Under the pieces are notes generated by a model. That model was not told where the DNA came from, did no database searches, and saw only the letters and a program-made list of their open reading frames with translations. Made by a program: the position numbers and the translations under genes. 64,000 nucleotides of DNA, taken from Amycolatopsis sp. FDAARGOS 1241. Its GTDB lineage: Bacteria; Actinomycetota; Actinomycetes; Mycobacteriales; Pseudonocardiaceae. The DNA is taken from positions 9,732,945-9,796,944 of the forward strand of contig NZ_CP069526.1 of assembly GCF_016889705.1 (NCBI RefSeq). Reading direction: 5' to 3'. Below, piece after piece: positions 40,887-49,712 of this stretch; positions within the stretch are counted from its first letter, which is position 1; each line of letters opens with the position of its first letter.

Positions 40887-42110
40887 TCAACCACTCACCG
40901 CGGCGCGAGGCACCGGCCGGTACTCCGGTGACACCCCCGCGACCACCAGCACCATCCGCAGCGGCAGCACGTCCGGCGACACCGCCGCAGCGGCGTCGAG
41001 GGCGGCGGTGATCTCCTCGGCGCCCGGGTCGCCCACCACCATCTCCGGGGGGCCCGGCCACGCCATGCGCCAGTGCACCACCCGTGCGTCCGCGAGTGCC
41101 GCCGTGACCACGAGCGACAGGCGCTGGCGCACGGAGGCCACGACGTCCGCCGCGCCGGGTTTGGCGAGGGAGGCGAGGTCGCCGGAGGTGAGGCGGTCCA
41201 GGGCGTCGCCCAGGGAGAGGCCGCCGAGGACCTCCAGGGCGGACCGCGTGACGGCGTGGCGCTGTGAGAGGTCGGCCAGGGTGTCCCAGTCGGCGCGGGG
41301 CATGGCGCGCTGCTCGTCGGTGAGGAGTTCCGAGAAGGCCTGGTCGAGCGTCGATTCGGCGGCCAGCAGGGCGCTCGCCCGGGGTTCGTCGCCCAGGGGC
41401 AGCTCGGCGTCGAGCAGCCGGCGGAAACCGGCCATGGGCCGTGAAGGCAGGTAGCCCGCCCGCAGACCGAGCGCGGCGTAGCGGCGGAGGAACCGTTCCC
41501 ACAGCTCCTCGAGCACCTCACGCTCCCACTGGACGTCCACGGGATCCCGCGAAGCCCATACGCGCTCCGCGACCCGCACGTAGTACGCGGTGAACGCCCG
41601 CACCACCGGCCGCGTCCACGCGCCGAGGCCGCGCGCGTGCGCCAGCGCGTCCCGCGCTCGCGAGAGCACGCGCACACCCCACGCGATCACGCGCCCGAAG
41701 CGGATGTCCTGCTGGAACGCGGTACGCAGGAGCGCCCGCAGCTGATCCGGGTTCACCGCGGCCAGCAGCGGGACGCCGATCACGAGCCGCCGTCGCGACA
41801 GCAGCCGCACGGCGACGCCCGCGTCGAGGTGCACCGACGTCGGCTCGCGGGCCCCGGCGTCGGCGGCCACCGAGCGCACGAGTGCCCACACCTTCGCCGA
41901 CGACGCGTCGAGGCTGACCTTCGGCGCGCGGTCGTCACCCGAGCACAGCGCCTTGACCAGCACCGCGAGCCCCGGCGCGACGAGCAGCGGAAGCAACGAG
42001 AACGGGGACATCGCGGCGAGCAGCAGCACCTCCACCGCCACGAACCCGCCGATGGCGACGGCCACCGCCAGCGCGAACGCACCGAGTAGCCCCACCGCGA
42101 GCAGCGCCAC
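40887..42110 (-). CDS. M48-related membrane protein lacking the zinc-protease motif (likely pseudoenzyme)
   Basis: 407 residues, GTG start. The N-terminus has two membrane segments (LLAVGLLGAFALAVAVAIGG; LLLAAMSPFSLLPLLVAPGL). It matches the intact M48 protease at 43408 along its length: VHLDAGVAVRLLSRRRLVIG, PLLAAVNPDQLRALLRTAFQ, YAALGLRAGYLPSRPMAGFR, and a C-terminal domain SVRQRLSLVVTAALADARVV then HWRMAWPGPPEMVV. Where the protease has LGHELGHYSN, this protein has LRTAFQQDIR, so the HExxH zinc site is gone, and no distal Glu motif is seen. It is intact as a frame, so it is probably a regulatory or structural paralogue rather than debris. Confidence 0.75.
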   Translation of the reverse strand: MALLAVGLLGAFALAVAVAIGGFVAVEVLLLAAMSPFSLLPLLVAPGLAVLVKALCSGDDRAPKVSLDASSAKVWALVRSVAADAGAREPTSVHLDAGVAVRLLSRRRLVIGVPLLAAVNPDQLRALLRTAFQQDIRFGRVIAWGVRVLSRARDALAHARGLGAWTRPVVRAFTAYYVRVAERVWASRDPVDVQWEREVLEELWERFLRRYAALGLRAGYLPSRPMAGFRRLLDAELPLGDEPRASALLAAESTLDQAFSELLTDEQRAMPRADWDTLADLSQRHAVTRSALEVLGGLSLGDALDRLTSGDLASLAKPGAADVVASVRQRLSLVVTAALADARVVHWRMAWPGPPEMVVGDPGAEEITAALDAAAAVSPDVLPLRMVLVVAGVSPEYRPVPRAAVSG

Positions 42111-42169
42111 CCGGACCTCCCTCGTGCGCAGCGATCATCGTGCCGGATATCGCTGGAGGGACCGATCAC

Positions 42170-42182
42170 GTTTCTGCGAAAC
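42170..42182 (-). promoter_or_regulatory. Palindrome upstream of the M48-like paralogue
   Basis: GTTTC-3-GAAAC lies 60 bases upstream of the start of the gene ending at 40887. The flank TGCCGGATATCG on its downstream side is shared with the site upstream of the intact protease. Candidate operator, inferred from the recurrence before three paralogues. Confidence 0.5.
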
Positions 42183-42251
42183 CAGCCACCAGTGTGGCGG
42201 AGCGGACCACCCGGCACACCGGTACTCACCACGGGCCCGCGCGGACCGGGG

Positions 42252-43391
42252 TCAGCCCTTGGCCGCCTGGTAACAGGCGAGGTAGCGGATCTTGCGGAAC
42301 TCCACGATCGGTCCCTTCCCGCTGTACGCCCACATCGTGGCGTCCGCGTGCACGCCGAGGTGGCGGAACTGCTCCACGGCCTCGCGGCCGCGCCCGAGCT
42401 CGACGAGCGCCCGCGCGGCGTACGCCCGGCTGGTCGCCGTCCCTGGCGCGTCACGGCCTTCGCCTTCGAGCCAGGGCAGCAGCCGATCGACGGCCGACGC
42501 GACGCGCGGGTCCTGCCACGCCCCGTCGACCCCGCCGAAGTGCGCCTCGTGCGCCGCCTCCAGCGGCAGCCACGCCAGCTTCGGGTGCTTCGCCGCGCCT
42601 TCCTCGGCGAACGCCCACATCAGCTCGTGCGAGCCACCCCACTTCGCGCACCAGTACTGCAGCGCCGAGCCGTGCGCGGCGAGGTTCACCGGGTCGCGGG
42701 CGACCAGCTGGGCCCACACTTCGCGGAACGCGTTGTTGTCGTACTGCCGGCCGCGCGCGATCGTCAGCATCGTCACCCACGGCGTGGGGTCCGCGGGCGC
42801 CAGCGCGGCCGCCTCGCGGGCGGCGGGCTCGGCGGATTCGAGGATCGCGAAGAACTTCGCCCACTGCTCCCGGCTCACGTGCTGGGCTTGCAGCCCGCTG
42901 CGAACCTGCCAGGCCAGCCGCAGCAGACCGTCGGCGTTGACGGCGGCGACGCTCGGGTCGCCCGGCCGCTCGGCCCGCCAGCGCTCGAGCCCCGTCTCGT
43001 CGTTCGCGACGACGTCGCCGAGCCGGCCCACGAGGGAAGCACGTCGGTCCCAGTTTGTCCCGATCGTGGTGAGCAGCTGCGCCGCCGCCCGCCAGTCACC
43101 GCTCGCGAGCGCCTGCCGGGCCGAGTCGATCTCGGCGTCGGGGATGAACTCGGCGGCCGTGACCTCGGCGTCCGGCGGCAGGCCGAACTGCGCCACCTCC
43201 GGCATCTCGACCTTGGGCTCGTTTTCGGCCTTCGGCTTGTTCTTGGCCGGCGGCACGTACCGGGCGAGGTCCTCGCGGCTGAGCGACGAAGCGAACTGCT
43301 CGACGGTCATCCCGCGTTCCCGGGCGGCCTTGGCCAGTGCGATCGCCGTCTTCCGGCGTCTCGAATCGAACAGCACGCTGAGAATTCCCAC
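42252..43391 (-). CDS. M48-partner protein of unknown function with a DSRRRK N-terminus
   Basis: 379 residues, start GTG 43391 (MGILSVLFDSRRRKTAIALA). A short conserved N-terminus is followed by REDLARYVPPAKNKPKAENE, then LPPDAEVTAAEFIPDAEIDS. The rest is alpha-helical with TPR-like spacing (ALASGDWRAAAQLLTTIGTN, AAREAAALAPADPTPWVTML, ALVELGRGREAVEQFRHLGV). No catalytic motif or signal peptide is seen. It lies 17 bases after the intact M48 protease on the same strand, and a decayed copy of the same pair sits upstream. That co-duplication indicates the two work together. Confidence 0.78.
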   Translation of the reverse strand: MGILSVLFDSRRRKTAIALAKAARERGMTVEQFASSLSREDLARYVPPAKNKPKAENEPKVEMPEVAQFGLPPDAEVTAAEFIPDAEIDSARQALASGDWRAAAQLLTTIGTNWDRRASLVGRLGDVVANDETGLERWRAERPGDPSVAAVNADGLLRLAWQVRSGLQAQHVSREQWAKFFAILESAEPAAREAAALAPADPTPWVTMLTIARGRQYDNNAFREVWAQLVARDPVNLAAHGSALQYWCAKWGGSHELMWAFAEEGAAKHPKLAWLPLEAAHEAHFGGVDGAWQDPRVASAVDRLLPWLEGEGRDAPGTATSRAYAARALVELGRGREAVEQFRHLGVHADATMWAYSGKGPIVEFRKIRYLACYQAAKG

Positions 43392-43407
43392 GGTGGAACG
43401 GTTCCTT

Positions 43408-44874
43408 TCAGGACAGCACAGGATCGGTTGCGGACAACAACGCTCGCAGCGCGCGGGTGTCCCCGGCGACGGCGGCGTCGAGTGCCGGGGTGAGCGATTC
43501 GCCGTACGGTTCGGCGAGCACCAGCTCGGCGGGCCCGGACCACGACAGCCGCCAGCGCGCGGCACCCGAGGCGGCGAGTGCCGAAGTGACCACAATGGAC
43601 AGCCTTGTGCGCGCGGAGGCCCCGAGCAGCTCCCGGCGGGCGCGCGGGCCGGCGTTGGCCGGAACCTTGACGTCCGGGTCGGCCAGCTCGTCGAGCTTCC
43701 CGTTGTCGAGTGCGTCGAGCAACGAGGACATCGAACGGCCACGCGCGATCTTTCCGGCGTTTTCGAAGAATTCATTTCGCATGCCGACGTCGACGACCGT
43801 CTGCCAGTCCGTGCGCTTCTTCTTCCGGGCTTCGTCGGACAGGCCCGTGAGCATCCCGGCGTCGAGCACGGCCTCGGCGTTGCGGAGGATCGCGGCAGCC
43901 GGCCGGGCGCCGCCCGGCAGCACCGGCACCCGTGGTGCGGCTTCGAGGACCGCGATGCGCTCGAGTGTGGCGGGGTGGCTGTCGTACGGGGAAACGTCGT
44001 GCTGGGGCGGGTTGCGTCGCACCTCGGCCAGCTCCTCGGCCCGGTGTTCGTCGGCCAGGAGCTGCCGGTAGCCCTCGGCCAGCCGGGCGGGCAGGTAGCC
44101 GGCTCGCCACCCGATGGTCGCGTAGGTGTTGATGAAGAACCGCCACAGGACCTCGAGCGCTTCGATCTCGCGCAACGCGCTGGTCGCCGCGGCGGTGCCC
44201 GCGACGCGCGCGGCCGCGGCGTCCGCGGCGAGCTCCTGGTCGCGGCTCACGCGCATGGACACCGTGAAGTACAGCTTGGCGTAGCCCTTGAACAGCGGTC
44301 GCAGGTACCGCCCGAGGCCACCGGTGTCGATCAGTCCACCCACGACCCGGCCGATCGCCTGCCGGCCGCGGTAGGTCGCGCCGCCGAAGCGGGTGTCGCG
44401 GTTGCTGTAGTGCCCGAGCTCGTGGCCGAGTACGGAGCGGAGCTGGTCCGTGCGCAGTCCTGCGAACAGTTGCGCGCCGATGAACATCCGGCGACGTTTC
44501 ACCCGCAACCCGAGCCAGCGCGTCTGCTCCTGGACGGCCGCGTTGACCTCCGGCACCAGGTAGATCTCGTCAGGCGGCCGGGTGCCGACGGCGTCGGCGA
44601 GTTCGCGCACCACCGCCCACAACTCGGGCTGCGCTTCGGGGGTGAGCGGCAGGCCGGAGACGTCGTCGTCGCGGGCGCGCTCGATGGTGAACAGCGCCTG
44701 CAGCAGCACGTAGACCGCCGGCACGGCGAAAATGGCGAGGCGCACCCCGGTGGCCGGCCGGTCCTGGAACGCGTAGATCTCCAGCGCCACGATCGCCGCG
44801 ACGATCAGCAGCACCAGCACCGGGAATCCGGCCAGCAGCACGACAGCGAGCAAGGCTCGCGAAGAGTTCTTCAT
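43408..44874 (-). CDS. M48 family zinc metalloprotease, membrane-anchored
   Basis: 488 residues, ATG 44874. Two N-terminal membrane helices (SSRALLAVVLLAGFPVLVLL; VRLAIFAVPAVYVLLQALFT). Substrate-side region EIYLVPEVNAAVQEQTRWLG, then the catalytic LRSVLGHELGHYSNRDTRFG with HExxH and the distal zinc Glu in RVSRDQELAADAAAARVAGT. The C-terminal half includes RRTDWQ-like segments (RKKKRTDWQTVVDVG) and a terminal domain TRLSIVVTSALAASGAARWR. M48 proteases of the HtpX/Ste24 type degrade membrane or envelope proteins. All catalytic residues are present, so it should be active. It is followed by its putative partner gene. Confidence 0.9.
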   Translation of the reverse strand: MKNSSRALLAVVLLAGFPVLVLLIVAAIVALEIYAFQDRPATGVRLAIFAVPAVYVLLQALFTIERARDDDVSGLPLTPEAQPELWAVVRELADAVGTRPPDEIYLVPEVNAAVQEQTRWLGLRVKRRRMFIGAQLFAGLRTDQLRSVLGHELGHYSNRDTRFGGATYRGRQAIGRVVGGLIDTGGLGRYLRPLFKGYAKLYFTVSMRVSRDQELAADAAAARVAGTAAATSALREIEALEVLWRFFINTYATIGWRAGYLPARLAEGYRQLLADEHRAEELAEVRRNPPQHDVSPYDSHPATLERIAVLEAAPRVPVLPGGARPAAAILRNAEAVLDAGMLTGLSDEARKKKRTDWQTVVDVGMRNEFFENAGKIARGRSMSSLLDALDNGKLDELADPDVKVPANAGPRARRELLGASARTRLSIVVTSALAASGAARWRLSWSGPAELVLAEPYGESLTPALDAAVAGDTRALRALLSATDPVLS

Positions 44875-44955
44875 GGAAACGCGAAATCCTCCCAAGCGGC
44901 GCATCGAGCGCCGGGCTCGATCATCCTGCCGGATATCGACGGGACCGTCGATTTC

Positions 44956-44971
44956 GTTTCGCTCACGAAAC
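44956..44971 (-). promoter_or_regulatory. Palindrome upstream of the intact M48 protease
   Basis: GTTTCG-4-CGAAAC is a perfect 6-bp inverted repeat with spacer CTCA (TGAG on the minus strand), 82 bases upstream of the start at 44874. The downstream flank has TGCCGGATATCG. It recurs in related form before two paralogues. Confidence 0.55.
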
Positions 44972-45103
44972 AACTTCCGGCCAGTGCAATCAGGCAAAGC
45001 GCCACAATTCGGACAGTCAGTTTGCCGTCGGCTACTGTGGACCCCTGACTGTCCTGTTCGGCCAGTTCGCGGGCCTGGTGTCGGCTGGTGGGAAACTCTC
45101 TGC

Positions 45104-45400
45104 TCAGCAAGTCGCCGCAACGTGCCCATGCCGGCGCGTCCGCCCGCACGCCGCAGGCCGGAACTGCTGCACGTCCTCGATGCCCGGCCCGAGTTTCCCG
45201 AGCTGAGTCCCTATCCAGCGCCGAACAACCCTCGCCGTCGAGCCAACGAACGCGTGCTGGGTCTCGTCGATCTCCGCGGCCGCGATGAAGGTCGGGGCCG
45301 TGACCTCGTCGTCCGGCGGGAGGCTCACCGCGGGCGGTACGACCTCAGGCCAATGGACGACGCCGGACTTCCGGCGGCGCGAATCAGGCAGGATCTCCAC
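45104..45400 (-). pseudogene. Truncated copy of the M48-partner protein
   Basis: The frame begins VEILPDSRRRKSGVVHWPEV and continues VSLPPDDEVTAPTFIAAAEI, clearly related to the intact partner (FDSRRRKTAIALA; LPPDAEVTAAEFIPDAEID) but with about 50 residues missing between the two blocks. After about 60 residues the similarity ends, and a stop follows at 45104. It lies just downstream of the decayed protease copy, in the same order as the intact pair. Confidence 0.72.
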
Positions 45401-45414
45401 GAACGACTTCCGTC

Positions 45415-46702
45415 TCAAGCTGGAACGCGGCTGGTTCCGGGGAGCACGGCGCGCAGCGGTGCGGTGTTCCCGGCCGCGGCGGCTTCGAGCGCCGGGAAGA
45501 GCGCTCCGGCGTATCGCGGGCTGAGCAGCAGCTCGGACGAGCCCGACCACGAGATCGTCCACTTCGCGCCGCCCTCGGAGGCGAGGTGTGACAGGGCCAC
45601 AATGGATAGTCGGTGTGGCTGGCCTCGCGCAGCAGCTCCCGGCGCGCCGCCACGTCGGCGCCCGGCGGAATCTGCAGGCGGGGTCGGCCGGGTCCTCGAT
45701 CCGGCCCGCGTCCAGTGCGTCGAGAAAGTCGGCGATCGAACGGCCGTTGGCGATCGTCGCCGCGAGCCGCCGGAAATCATGCCGGGACGAGACGTCTGTC
45801 TCCCAGTCGGTGCGCTGCTTCGCGAGTGCTTCGGCCGGAAGATCGGCGACCCACACGGCGTCGAGGACCGCACCGGCGTCGCGGGGCAGTTCGGTCGCCG
45901 GTCGCTCGCCGCCCTCGGCCACAGGGACGACCGGAGCCGCTTCGAGGACCGCGATGCGGTCGGGCATCGCCGGGTGGCTGTCGAACGACGACGTCGTGCG
46001 CTCGCTCGGGTTCCGCCGGAGCTTTGCCAGCTCCCGAGCACGGCTTTCGTCGGAGCCGGCCGCCCAGCCCCGCATCAGGTCGTCGAAGACGAACGACTGC
46101 CACCCGGGCGACAGTGCAGCGATCCGGCGCAGGGCACCGACCGCCGCGCCGGTGGCCGCGACCTCAGCGGACGCGACGTCGGCGGCGAGCTCCTGGGCAC
46201 GGCCGACGCGCGCCGACACCGAGAAGTAGAGCGAGCCGTACGCCTGGAAGAGCGGACGCACCAGCCGGCCGGACCACGAGGCACCGTCGAGTCCACTCCG
46301 GACTCGCATGATCACGACCCGACCGCGATAGGTGGCGACCGCGAAGCGGGTGTCGCGATTGCCGTGGTGCGCCAGTTCGTGGCCGAGCACGGCCCGGAAC
46401 TCGTCGACGCGCAGCCCGGCGAACAGCGGAGCGCCGATGGCCGGCCTTCGCCGTGTGACCCGCAGCCCGAACCACCGCCCACAACTCGGGTTGTACTTCT
46501 GCGGTGATTGGCACGCCCTCGTCGTCGCGCAAGCGGTCGAACGTGAACGGCGGCGAAGACGGCGAACTCGACCTCGTGGGAGAGCTGGGCGTGGAACGCG
46601 TTCACCTCCACCACCACGGTCGCGGCCACGAGCGCCAGTACCCGCACCGGGAACCCGGCCAGGCAAGCCGACAGCGAGCAGTGCTCGAGCGGAGTTCTTC
46701 AT
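45415..46702 (-). pseudogene. Decayed M48 metalloprotease copy with several frameshifts
   Basis: It starts like the intact protease (MKNSARALLAVGLPG; intact MKNSSRALLAVVLLAG). Matching blocks then appear in different frames: VEVNAFHAQLSHEVEFAVFA in one, FAGLRVDEFRAVLGHELAHH and NRDTRFAVATYRGRVVIMRV in another, RAQELAADVASAEVAA, then DSHPAMPDRIAVLEAAPVVP. The C-terminal domain HRLSIVALSHLASEGGAKWT is in a third frame. The HELAHH motif survives, but at least three frame changes preclude one protein. It is a duplicate of the gene at 43408. Confidence 0.8.
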
Positions 46703-46774
46703 GGACTGACGGATCCTCCCGCCGAGGGCACCGGGTTCGCACATCCTGCTCAATACCCCTCCGAAGCTCGATCG

Positions 46775-46792
46775 CGATTCGCTCACGAATCG
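46775..46792 (-). promoter_or_regulatory. Palindrome upstream of the decayed M48 copy
   Basis: CGATTCG-4-CGAATCG is a perfect 7-bp inverted repeat with the same CTCA/TGAG spacer as the site before the intact protease. It lies 73 bases upstream of the pseudogene start. Confidence 0.5.
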
Positions 46793-46873
46793 GCCGCGGC
46801 CGAAAACCCGTTGTCCTCTTTCCGCCGCGCGGGGATGCTGAACCGGAGAAATCCAGCCAGGAAAGGGAAAGTC

Positions 46874-48064
46874 ATGTACACGGCGGTAGATGGTGCGCGG
46901 GTACCGATCCGGATGTGGGCGGACCCCACTTCCGTCGAGGAGCAAGCGATGCGCCAGCTGCACAACGTCGCAAACCTGCCGTGGGTGCACGGCGTCGCGG
47001 TCATGCCCGACGTCCACTACGGCAAGGGCGCCACGGTGGGCAGCGTGATCGCCATGCGTGATGCGGTGTCCCCGGCCGCGGTGGGAGTCGACATCGGGTG
47101 CGGGATGAGCGCCGTGCGCACCTCCCTCACCGCGGCGGAGCTGCCCGACGACCTGGGCCGGCTGCGGCGGCGCATCGAGTCGGCCGTGCCGGTGGGCTTC
47201 GGGCTGCACAAGACACCCGTGAACCCGGCGAAGGTCCACGGCGTGGGCGGCTGGGACGCGTTCTGGAAGTCGTTCGGCGACCTCCACGAGGGCGTGCAGG
47301 GCCTGCGCGATCGGGCGGCGCGCCAGGTCGGGAGCCTCGGCGGCGGGAACCACTTCATCGAGGTGTGCCTCGAGCAGGGCGGAGCCGACAAAGGCCGCGT
47401 GTGGCTGCTGCTGCATTCGGGATCGCGCAACATCGGTAAGGAGCTCGCGGAGCGGCACATGGCCGTGGCGCGCAAGCTCCCGCACAACGCCGACCTGCCC
47501 GACCGCGACCTCGCGGTGTTCGTGGCGGGCACGCCGGAGATGGCGGCCTACCGGCGCGACCTGTTCTGGGCGCAGGACTACGCGGCGCGCAACCGCGCCA
47601 CGATGGTCGCGCTGATCAAGCTCGCCGTCGCCGAGGTGATCCCGGGGACGACGTTCGGCGACGCCATCTCGTGCCACCACAACTACGTCGCCGAGGAGAC
47701 CTACGACGGTGTCGACCTGCTCGTGACCCGCAAGGGCGCGATCCGGGCCGGCGCCGGCGATCTCGGGATCATCCCGGGCAGCATGGGCACCGGCTCGTAC
47801 ATCGTGCGCGGGCTCGGCAACCGGGACTCGTTCGAGTCGGCGTCGCACGGCGCGGGGCGGCGGATGTCGCGGACGAAGGCGCGCAAGAGCTTCACCGCCG
47901 CGGACCTCGCCGCGCAGACCGACGGCGTCGAGTGCCGCAAGGACGCGGGCGTCGTGGACGAGATCCCGGCCGCGTACAAGGACATCGACGCCGTGCTGGA
48001 GGCGCAGACCGACCTCGTGGAGGTCGTCGCGCACCTCAAGCAGGTCGTCTGCGTGAAGGGGTGA
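46874..48064 (+). CDS. rtcB: RtcB family RNA ligase
   Basis: 396 residues. ATG 46874 follows GAAAGGGAAAG. Metal-binding and active-site motifs: VHGVAVMPDVHYGKGATVGS, PAAVGVDIGCGMSAVRT (metal Cys), GSLGGGNHFIEVCLEQ (metal His), LLLHSGSRNIGKELAERHM, ISCHHNYVAEE and SASHGAGRRMSR, where the His is guanylylated. RtcB joins 2',3'-cyclic phosphate or 3'-phosphate RNA ends to 5'-OH ends in tRNA or mRNA repair. No rtcA, archease or rtcR-type gene is adjacent. The only close neighbours are the M48 remnants upstream and a lipoprotein gene 50 bases downstream. Confidence 0.95.
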   Translation: MYTAVDGARVPIRMWADPTSVEEQAMRQLHNVANLPWVHGVAVMPDVHYGKGATVGSVIAMRDAVSPAAVGVDIGCGMSAVRTSLTAAELPDDLGRLRRRIESAVPVGFGLHKTPVNPAKVHGVGGWDAFWKSFGDLHEGVQGLRDRAARQVGSLGGGNHFIEVCLEQGGADKGRVWLLLHSGSRNIGKELAERHMAVARKLPHNADLPDRDLAVFVAGTPEMAAYRRDLFWAQDYAARNRATMVALIKLAVAEVIPGTTFGDAISCHHNYVAEETYDGVDLLVTRKGAIRAGAGDLGIIPGSMGTGSYIVRGLGNRDSFESASHGAGRRMSRTKARKSFTAADLAAQTDGVECRKDAGVVDEIPAAYKDIDAVLEAQTDLVEVVAHLKQVVCVKG

Positions 48065-48114
48065 ACGTGCTCGCGGGACGGTTTTCGGCCCCGCGAGCCC
48101 GCTACCCTGGCGCC

Positions 48115-48492
48115 ATGACGAGGTGGGGAGCGGTGGCCGCGCTGGCGGTCGCCGGGGTGTTGCTGGCCGGCTGCGACCAGGTGAACTCGGCCGTGGACAC
48201 GGCGAACTCGACGGCCGGCAAGGTCGGCGCGTGCACCGAAGCACTGGGCCTGGCGGACCTCAACCCGCTGGTCGACCCGGACAAGCTGAAGGCGCGCGCG
48301 GAAGGCAAGGAACAGCGCTTGCGCGCGCTGGCGGCGGACGTGCAGGAGCAAGACGTGAAGAACGCCCTGCTCGGCCTGGCCGACTCCTACGTCGAGGTCC
48401 AGAAGGAGCACATCCAGGACGCCGGCGTGGTCGCCGCGTGGGCCAAGCGCAACGTCGCGAAGCTCGACGCGCTGCGCAAGGCCTGCAGCTAG
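48115..48492 (+). CDS. Small predicted lipoprotein
   Basis: 125 residues. Lipoprotein signal MTRWGAVAALAVAGVLLAGC (Cys20), then DQVNSAVDTANSTAGKVGAC and a helical remainder with charged repeats (VDPDKLKARAEGKEQRLRAL; AWAKRNVAKLDALRKACS). Two further cysteines (38-40 region and near the end) may pair. No domain recognised. It overlaps the converging MFS gene by four bases. Confidence 0.8.
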   Translation: MTRWGAVAALAVAGVLLAGCDQVNSAVDTANSTAGKVGACTEALGLADLNPLVDPDKLKARAEGKEQRLRALAADVQEQDVKNALLGLADSYVEVQKEHIQDAGVVAAWAKRNVAKLDALRKACS

Positions 48493-49712
48493 CGCCGCGC
48501 CCGCACGGCGGTTGCCAGCGAGGGTTGTGTGGACCCCGCCACGCCGGTCCGGCGCCGCAGCGTCCACAGCAACCCGACGCTCGCGAGGACCAGACCACCG
48601 GCCCCGGACGCGGCGAAGCCCCAAGCCGGAGCCGAATGGTCGATCACGAAGCCGACCACGGGGCTGCCCACGGCCAGGCCCAGCCGCGCCGATGCGTCCT
48701 GCAGGCCCATCGCCTCGCCGCGCACGGTGGGCGGCGCGAGTGTGCTCACGGTCTCCGTGGTGGCCGCCAGCGTCGGCGCGCACAGCAGGTTCGTCGGGAT
48801 CAGCAGGAGCATGAGCAGCCACCACGGCTGGACCGCGAGGCCGACGGGCAGCACGAGCGCCGCCAGCAGCAGCATCAGCACACCCTGCGGCAACGACCGC
48901 TTCACGGCGCCGTGCACGATCCCGCCGAGCATCGAGGCCGCGCACATCACCGCGATGACCAGGCCCGTCCAGCCGACGTCGCCGTGGGTGCGCAGGGCGG
49001 CGAGCGTCGCGACCTCCGTGCCGACCAGGCAGAACAGCGCGCTCGCGGCCACCAGCAGCGTCGCGAGCAGCTTGCCGGTGAGCCACGACCGCAGCGGCGG
49101 CCGCACGGACCCGACGGGCGCGAGTTCGTCCTCGTTGCGGATCGGCGGGTTGAACAGGAAGGTCAGCAGCGCCGTGCTCCCGAACATCACCCCGATGCCG
49201 CTGAGCGTCAGCGTCGCCGACAGCGAGGTGATCGCCGCGATGCCGGCCGCCGGGCCGATCATGAACGACGCCTCGACGAGGATCGTGTCGAGGGAGAACG
49301 CCGCCCGCCGGTGCTCCGCGGGCACGAGCGCGGCCAGGATCTGGCGCGCCAGCGACCCCGCGGGCACGGACAGGAATCCCGCCGGCAGCGCGCACGCCAC
49401 CAGCACGGGGTAGGACAGGTGTGGCGCGGTGACCCAGAACGCCGTGGACGCGATCCCGCACGCGGCGACCACCGGGCGCAGGCCGTAGCGGTCGATCGTC
49501 CGGCCGAGCAGCGGCGCGCCGAGCGCCATGCCGAGCGTGGTGGCGGCGCCGACGACGCCCGCGGCGCCGTAGCCGTGGCCGAGGTCGGCGACCACGTACA
49601 GGGTGAGCGTGACGCCGGTCATCGTCATCGGCAGCCGCGCGAAGAACATCAGCGCCATGGACGGTCGGACTCGGGGCAGGGTCAGCACCTGGCGGTACGG
49701 CTCGAAGGGCAC
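48489..49712 (-). CDS. MFS transporter
   Basis: 407 residues with about twelve membrane helices. GMALGAPLLGRTIDRYGLRP is the MFS loop 2-3 motif (G-R-x-x-D-R-x-G). FLSVPAGSLARQILAALVPA and AVGSPVVGFVIDHSAPAWGF match drug-efflux-like members. The start at GTG 49712 is the first in frame, and no strong ribosome-binding site precedes it. Substrate unknown. Confidence 0.88.
   Translation of the reverse strand: MPFEPYRQVLTLPRVRPSMALMFFARLPMTMTGVTLTLYVVADLGHGYGAAGVVGAATTLGMALGAPLLGRTIDRYGLRPVVAACGIASTAFWVTAPHLSYPVLVACALPAGFLSVPAGSLARQILAALVPAEHRRAAFSLDTILVEASFMIGPAAGIAAITSLSATLTLSGIGVMFGSTALLTFLFNPPIRNEDELAPVGSVRPPLRSWLTGKLLATLLVAASALFCLVGTEVATLAALRTHGDVGWTGLVIAVMCAASMLGGIVHGAVKRSLPQGVLMLLLAALVLPVGLAVQPWWLLMLLLIPTNLLCAPTLAATTETVSTLAPPTVRGEAMGLQDASARLGLAVGSPVVGFVIDHSAPAWGFAASGAGGLVLASVGLLWTLRRRTGVAGSTQPSLATAVRARR

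Noticed and set aside
39588..40931. A 447-codon plus-strand frame over the array after asd
   Set aside because: It begins inside the antisense of the small membrane protein and its repeats change phase between units; no domain is recognisable.
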